The position numbers and the translations under genes are program-made. DNA of 8,445 nt from an uncultured Nitrospinaceae bacterium (GTDB taxonomy: Bacteria > Nitrospinota > Nitrospinia > Nitrospinales > VA-1): positions 1 through 8,445 of the forward strand of contig CAJWLY010000058.1 in the NCBI GenBank assembly GCA_913043155.1. Reading direction: 5' to 3'. The first letter of the stretch is position 1; each line of letters opens with the position of its first letter. Positions 6,295 to 8,445 of this stretch are shown here, in pieces. Under the pieces are notes generated by a model. It worked only from the letters and a program-made list of their open reading frames with translations. It had not been told where the DNA came from and ran no database searches.

Positions 6295-8001
6295 ATGCTG
6301 ACCATTTTTATACTCATATCTTCCTGCTTGTTTTTCTATTTTGTGGGGTACCGCTATTACGCAGAGCGCCTCGATCACGAGGTGATCCAGCCCGACAACA
6401 CCAATATTACCCCTGCAGTGAGCCAGAACGATGGTGTGGATTTCGTGCCCAGCAAACCCTTGGTGCTGTTCGGTCATAACTTTGCTTCCATCGCCGGGGC
6501 CGGGCCCGTTATAGGTCCTATTGTCGCAATGCATCATTTCGGGTGGGCCGTTACTCTCATTTGGGTTCTTATAGGAAACGTATTTATTGGTGCGGTGCAC
6601 GATTACCTGGCCCTCATGGTTTCGGTGCGGAATCGGGGTAGTTCCATCGCCGAAATCGCCGAACATACCATGAGCGGGCGTGCCAAGGCAGTGTTTGCTT
6701 TGTTTCTGGTGCTGGCGATGCTTCTGGTGATTGCCGTCTTTGGCGTGGTCGCTGCCAAAACCCTCATCGCCCAACCACAGATGGTGTTTCCTACCTTCGC
6801 TATCATTCCCATTTCGGTTGCGTTGGGCTGGTTTATCTATTCGAGGAACGCGAATTTAATGCTGTCATCCGTTGTTGCTGTTCTCGCGGTGATCTTGTGC
6901 ATTTATATTGGATTCCAGATTCCGGTACCTCTGCCAGATGATGGTGTGCTGGGTTTATCCCCGCTGATGGTCTGGTTTGTTGTTCTTATGATCTACGCGG
7001 CGGTGGCTTCGGTTCTTCCCGTTCAGATATTGCTTCAGCCGCGGGATTACCTGTCCACGTACATTTTGTTTGGATCGATGGCGCTAGGCATGATCGCCCT
7101 GCTTTGGGTCCATCCTGGACTCAACACGCCCGCGTATCGCGGACTATTTTCCGAAGAACAGGGTCCGCTGTGGCCGATGCTGTTTGTTCTAGTTGCCTGC
7201 GGCGCGGTTTCCGGATTCCACTCGCTGGTTGCGGGTGGGACGACTTCCAAACAATTGGCGGTCGAGTCACAGGGACGGCTCATCAGTTATGGTGGTATGC
7301 TCACCGAAGGAGTGGTTGCAGTGATCACTGTCCTTTTAGTCGGCGGTGGATTGTACTGGGTGGCTCCGGCGGCCGGCGGCATCGATATGGAGACACTTGG
7401 ATTTCGCGAAACTTTGAAGTCGGGTGGATGGATCCTCGCTTATGGGCATGGATTTGGCAACGTGGTTCATCAGATGCTACCGTTTTTGAGTTTCACGTTT
7501 GCTTCGATGATCGCTGTACTGGCACTCAATACATTCGTTCTGACGACGCTCGATACAGCAGTGCGCATCACCCGCTTCATTGTTCAGGAGTCTGTGGGGC
7601 GTAAGGTGTTTCTATTTCAAAATAAGTATATTTGTACCTTGGGTGTAGTGTTTTTCGCTTACCTGATTGGTACGACTGACAGCTGGCAGAAGATATGGCC
7701 TATCTTCGGTGCGACCAACCAACTCATCGCCGCGGTGGCGCTGTTTGTTGCCGCTACCTGGCTCATAGCGATGCGTAAACCGACACAGGTTGCGCTTTAT
7801 CCCGCCCTCTTCATGGTTGTGACTACCATCGGTGCATTGGCCTGGCAGTCCTATAAGTTTTATACCCAACCCCAGCCCAACCTGTTTCTGGGAACCGCCG
7901 CGCTGGTGCTGATCGGACTCGCACTGTTCGTCGGCTACGAGGGTATGGAAGCGCTTAAAGGACGGCGGGAAACACTCGCAACAGCTTCCAGTAAAGCCTA
8001 G
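6295..8001 (+). CDS. CstA-family transporter (carbon starvation protein A-like)
   Basis: The product is 568 aa, an integral inner-membrane protein with many hydrophobic helices. Family motifs are clear: FGHNFASIAGAGPVIGP (59-75), GAVHDYLALMVSVRNRG (99-115), LQPRDYLSTY (247-256), CGAVSGFHSLVAGGTTSKQL (302-321), TTLDTAVRITRF (417-428) and PIFGATNQLIAA (469-480). Relatives in E. coli (CstA, BtsT) take up peptides or pyruvate, and BtsT is a pyruvate/H+ symporter; the substrate here cannot be told. It is shorter than the roughly 700-residue E. coli proteins. The ATG at 6295 has no obvious Shine-Dalgarno sequence, and no convincing promoter lies in the 50-base gap, so it may be read through from upstream. 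No btsS/btsR-type regulator is adjacent. Confidence 0.92.
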   Translation: MLTIFILISSCLFFYFVGYRYYAERLDHEVIQPDNTNITPAVSQNDGVDFVPSKPLVLFGHNFASIAGAGPVIGPIVAMHHFGWAVTLIWVLIGNVFIGAVHDYLALMVSVRNRGSSIAEIAEHTMSGRAKAVFALFLVLAMLLVIAVFGVVAAKTLIAQPQMVFPTFAIIPISVALGWFIYSRNANLMLSSVVAVLAVILCIYIGFQIPVPLPDDGVLGLSPLMVWFVVLMIYAAVASVLPVQILLQPRDYLSTYILFGSMALGMIALLWVHPGLNTPAYRGLFSEEQGPLWPMLFVLVACGAVSGFHSLVAGGTTSKQLAVESQGRLISYGGMLTEGVVAVITVLLVGGGLYWVAPAAGGIDMETLGFRETLKSGGWILAYGHGFGNVVHQMLPFLSFTFASMIAVLALNTFVLTTLDTAVRITRFIVQESVGRKVFLFQNKYICTLGVVFFAYLIGTTDSWQKIWPIFGATNQLIAAVALFVAATWLIAMRKPTQVALYPALFMVVTTIGALAWQSYKFYTQPQPNLFLGTAALVLIGLALFVGYEGMEALKGRRETLATASSKA

Positions 8002-8252
8002 ATCTGTCTATTAGTAATGCGGGCGTGGAAATGATTGGGTTGTGAGGAAAGCTCGAATTCATACCAAGTGAGACCCGAGTTTTTTTTTAAATGGTTTCTC
8101 TAAAAATTTAATTGGTTTTTCGTTGATGGGTGCCCCGGTGTGGTTGGATTTTTGGTGAAGTTGTATTATGATTGATCATCCAATCCATTTAAATTTCCTC
8201 TCCCGGTTTTTCCGGCGAATTGACGAATCTTTCATCTAACAGGGATATTTTT
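8002..8252. other. 251-base intergenic region before the Nfu gene
   Basis: Besides the possible terminator at 8052-8088, this A+T-rich stretch holds TATTAT (8164-8169), a plausible -10 for the next gene with no good -35 at proper spacing. ATGAT-TG-ATCAT (8168-8179) is an inverted repeat beside that -10, and CCGG-TTTTT-CCGG (8203-8215) is a small hairpin. I see no coding frame here. Confidence 0.4.
8052..8088 (+). terminator. Possible intrinsic terminator after the CstA gene
   Basis: CTCG (8052-8055) can pair with CGAG (8076-8079), directly followed by nine T residues (8080-8088). The stem is only 4-5 bp and the loop about 20 bases, so the T-run is the stronger part of the case. It lies about 50 bases after the CstA stop. 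Confidence 0.35.
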
Positions 8253-8445
8253 GTGAAACTCAGCGAAGTTCTGGCGCTTCAGAAAAAAAAGATGGCGGGA
8301 GGTGGCGCTCCATCGTCAGCGTATCCGAAGGCACAACCAGCTCCGGGAAACACATCAGCGATCAAGGTTATCCGTACCCGTGAGACGCCAAATCCGAGTG
8401 CTCTCCAGTTTGTGCTCAATTCGCAGATTCTGGAGAATGGCAATC
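8253..8445 (+). CDS. Nfu/NifU N-terminal-domain protein, 5' part only (runs off right edge)
   Basis: The frame is open for 64 codons to the window edge. After about 35 residues of basic, then Ala/Pro/Gly-rich leader, the sequence IKVIRTRETPNPSALQFVL begins (about residues 39-57). The TPNPSALQF core is typical of the Nfu N-terminal domain found in Fe-S scaffold proteins and in some HEAT-repeat proteins. Which C-terminal domain follows is not visible, so scaffold activity (needing a CxxC in NifU-U) cannot be confirmed. I chose GTG 8253 because AGGGA (8241-8245) lies 7 bases upstream; an in-frame ATG at 8292 has no ribosome site but would remove most of the leader. A run of eight A's (8283-8290) lies within the leader. 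Confidence 0.75.
   Translation, partial: MKLSEVLALQKKKMAGGGAPSSAYPKAQPAPGNTSAIKVIRTRETPNPSALQFVLNSQILENGN

Noticed and set aside
6139..6774. Leftward frame (211 codons) opposite the CC-motif and CstA genes
   Set aside because: His/Gly/Asn-rich translation typical of antisense reading of a membrane protein gene.
7104..7604. Rightward frame (166 codons) within the CstA gene
   Set aside because: Alternate frame of a clear CstA coding sequence; Arg/Cys/Trp-rich composition and no recognisable domain.

Overview
The window reads as bacterial chromosome with about even G+C. Genes are tightly packed, use ATG and GTG starts with Shine-Dalgarno-like sequences, and often overlap by a few bases. Most are housekeeping genes (proB, purA), joined by an NfeD-type membrane protease, a cysteine-rich YkgJ protein, a CC/Se-motif protein, a CstA-family transporter and an Nfu-type Fe-S protein. 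This mix would suit a Gram-negative anaerobe-related or marine lineage such as Desulfobacterota or Nitrospinota. That placement is a weak inference, because no rRNA or other marker gene is present.

Layout: (1) A leftward gene enters from the left edge and begins at 365. It encodes a receiver-like domain without the phospho-acceptor aspartate. (2) A divergent gap (366-514) holds a good sigma70-type promoter. It leads rightward into a long-form NfeD protease gene (515-1840), whose stop overlaps the start of a membrane-anchored alpha/beta hydrolase (1837-2718). (3) After a 75-base gap come proB (2794-3963) and a YkgJ-family cysteine-cluster protein (3960-4376), which overlap by 4 bases. (4) A 250-base gap carries the best promoter in the window (TTGACA, 17 bp, GATAAT) and a leader of about 140 nt before purA (4627-5913). 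(5) A small CC-motif protein (5951-6244) and a CstA-family transporter (6295-8001) follow on the same strand. (6) A 251-base gap with a possible terminator precedes the 5' end of an Nfu/NifU N-terminal-domain gene (8253 to the right edge).

Functionally this looks like several short transcription units rather than one system: membrane quality control (NfeD and hydrolase), proline synthesis (ProB) with a metal-binding partner, purine synthesis (PurA), a small redox or metal-type protein, carboxylate or peptide uptake (CstA), and Fe-S scaffold or repair (Nfu). I see no mobile element, CRISPR array, tRNA, rRNA or defence island. The points most worth a second look are the degenerate receiver at the left edge, the CC/Se-motif protein, the altered glycine motif in ProB, and the 4-base couplings NfeD-hydrolase and ProB-YkgJ. 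None of these by itself shows a new system.
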